A stretch of 5,775 nt of DNA. Source: Paracoccaceae bacterium. Lineage in GTDB: Bacteria > Pseudomonadota > Alphaproteobacteria > Rhodobacterales > Rhodobacteraceae. The DNA is taken from positions 1-5,775 of the forward strand of contig JALVEX010000018.1 in NCBI GenBank assembly GCA_027030435.1, given 5' to 3'. The notes under the pieces were generated by a model that saw only the letters and a program-made list of their open reading frames with translations, did not search any database and was not told the origin of the DNA. Of the stretch, positions 4,763 to 5,775 are shown piece after piece. Within the stretch, counting starts at the first letter, position 1. Each line of letters starts with the position of its first letter. Made by a program: the position numbers and the translations under genes.

Positions 4763-5775
4763 ATGAAAAACCGCAAGACACCCGCCCTCACGCCCCTTGC
4801 CGCCAGCCTGCCGGCTTCCGTCCCCTTCGTCGGGCCGGAGGCGCTCGAGCGGCGCATGGGGCGCCCCTTCGCCGCGCGTATCGGCGCCAATGAAAACGGC
4901 TTCGGCCCCTCCCCCGCCGCGATCGAGGCGATGCGGGCGGCGGCGGCGGAAGCCTGGATGTATGGCGATCCCGAGAACCACGATCTGCGCCGGGCGCTGG
5001 CCCGCCATCACGGGGTGAACCCGGCCAACATCATGATCGGCGAGGGGATCGATGGCCTTCTGGGCTATCTCGTGCGCCTCTTCATGGCGCCGGGCGAGAA
5101 GGTGGTGACATCCGCCGGCGCCTATCCGACCTTCAATTACCACGTCACCGGCTACGGGGGAGAGCTTGTCCGGGTGCCCTACCGCGATGACCGCGAGGAT
5201 CCGCAGGCGCTTGTGGCCGCGGCGCGGGAAACGGGGGCGAAGATGATCTATCTCGCCAATCCCGACAATCCCATGGGCACGTGGCACGGGGCGGAGGCGA
5301 TAACCCGCATGATCGAGGCGCTTCCCGCGGGCTGCCTGCTGGTGCTGGACGAAGCCTATGTGGAGTTCGCCCCCGAGGGCACCGCGCCGCCGCTTGATCC
5401 CGAAAACCCGGCGGTGATCCGCATGCGAACCTTTTCCAAGGCCTATGGCGTGGCCGGGGCGCGGGTGGGCTATGCGATCGGCGCGGCGGCGGTGATCGCG
5501 GCCTTTGATCGGGTGCGCAATCATTTCGGGATGAGCCGCATCTCCCAGGCCGGCGCGCTGGCGGCGCTTGGCGATCAGGGCTGGCTTGCGCGGGTGCTTG
5601 GCGAGGTGGCCGGCGCGCGTGCGCGGATCGGGGAGATCGGGCGGGCAAACGGCCTCACCCCCCTGCCCTCGGCGACCAATTTCGTGGCGATCGATTGCGG
5701 AGTGGACGGGGCTTTCGCCCGCGCCGTCGTGGAACAACTGGGCGCGCGCGGGGTGTTCGTGCGGATGCCCTTCGA
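4763..5775 (+). CDS. HisC-like PLP-dependent aminotransferase, fold type I (C-terminus cut by window edge)
   Basis: The 337 residues present fit class I/II aminotransferases, closest in pattern to histidinol-phosphate aminotransferase. Visible motifs are NENGFGPSP (43-51), YGDPENHDLR (67-76), the PLP-ring region GAYPTF (119-124), NPDNPMGT (166-173; Asn169 should contact the PLP oxygen), LDEAYVEF (195-202; Asp196 for the pyridine nitrogen, Tyr199) and TFSKAYGVAGARVGY (223-237). Lys226 is the expected Schiff-base lysine and Arg234 the expected phosphate ligand. ATNFVAID (304-311) follows. About 25-30 residues should be missing at the end. HisC makes L-histidinol phosphate from imidazole-acetol phosphate and glutamate, but paralogues use aromatic or other amino acids. 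With no his genes nearby I leave the symbol blank. The ATG at 4763 fits the usual short N-terminus (LTPLAASLPASVPFVGPE). An in-frame TGA at 4706-4708 closes the frame upstream, and the only alternative is GTG at 4757. The nearest purine-rich box, GGGGAGG (4737-4743), is too far for a standard Shine-Dalgarno. Confidence 0.88.
   Translation, partial: MKNRKTPALTPLAASLPASVPFVGPEALERRMGRPFAARIGANENGFGPSPAAIEAMRAAAAEAWMYGDPENHDLRRALARHHGVNPANIMIGEGIDGLLGYLVRLFMAPGEKVVTSAGAYPTFNYHVTGYGGELVRVPYRDDREDPQALVAAARETGAKMIYLANPDNPMGTWHGAEAITRMIEALPAGCLLVLDEAYVEFAPEGTAPPLDPENPAVIRMRTFSKAYGVAGARVGYAIGAAAVIAAFDRVRNHFGMSRISQAGALAALGDQGWLARVLGEVAGARARIGEIGRANGLTPLPSATNFVAIDCGVDGAFARAVVEQLGARGVFVRMPF

Noticed and set aside
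4628..5737. Upstream part of a minus-strand open frame of 432 codons opposite the aminotransferase
   Set aside because: It mirrors the aminotransferase codons in register and has no recognisable domain. Only its last 62 codons (4627-4439), which have their own Shine-Dalgarno and Tat signal, are kept as a gene.

Overview
This GC-rich window (about two-thirds G+C by eye) carries six genes packed with short intergenic gaps. The protein sequences and the gene order rpiA - gor - hflK - hflC suggest an alphaproteobacterium, most likely of the order Rhodobacterales. That placement comes from remembered family resemblance, not from a search. The region looks like ordinary chromosome. I see no transposase, phage gene, CRISPR array, rRNA or tRNA.

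Layout: everything from 1 to 4627 reads on the minus strand, and the last gene (4763 to the right edge) reads on the plus strand. In minus-strand transcription order the genes are: a 62-residue protein with a twin-arginine (Tat) signal (4627-4439); rpiA, ribose-5-phosphate isomerase A (4284-3496); gor, glutathione reductase (3369-2008); hflK (1952-822); and hflC (822 to the left edge, C-terminus missing). hflK and hflC share one base (TGATG) and are surely co-translated. gor lies 55 bp upstream of hflK with no visible terminator, so gor-hflK-hflC probably form one transcript. rpiA may belong to it too, across a 126-bp gap. Divergent from the Tat gene across 135 bp is a PLP-dependent aminotransferase of the HisC type, truncated by the right edge.

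Function: rpiA feeds the pentose phosphate pathway, whose oxidative branch makes NADPH. Gor uses NADPH to reduce glutathione disulfide. HflK and HflC form the large membrane-anchored SPFH complex that surrounds and modulates the FtsH protease. A link to redox and membrane-protein quality control is reasonable but inferred. The aminotransferase is not within a visible histidine operon.

The points most worth a second look are non-textbook: the tiny Tat-signal gene, which has an excellent ribosome binding site and which I cannot assign to a family; a four-copy degenerate 14-bp tandem repeat directly after rpiA; operator-like inverted repeats before rpiA and in the divergent intergenic region; and a strong out-of-frame start site just upstream of the aminotransferase. 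I found no convincing multi-gene novel system. The very long antisense reading frames here are codon-usage artefacts.
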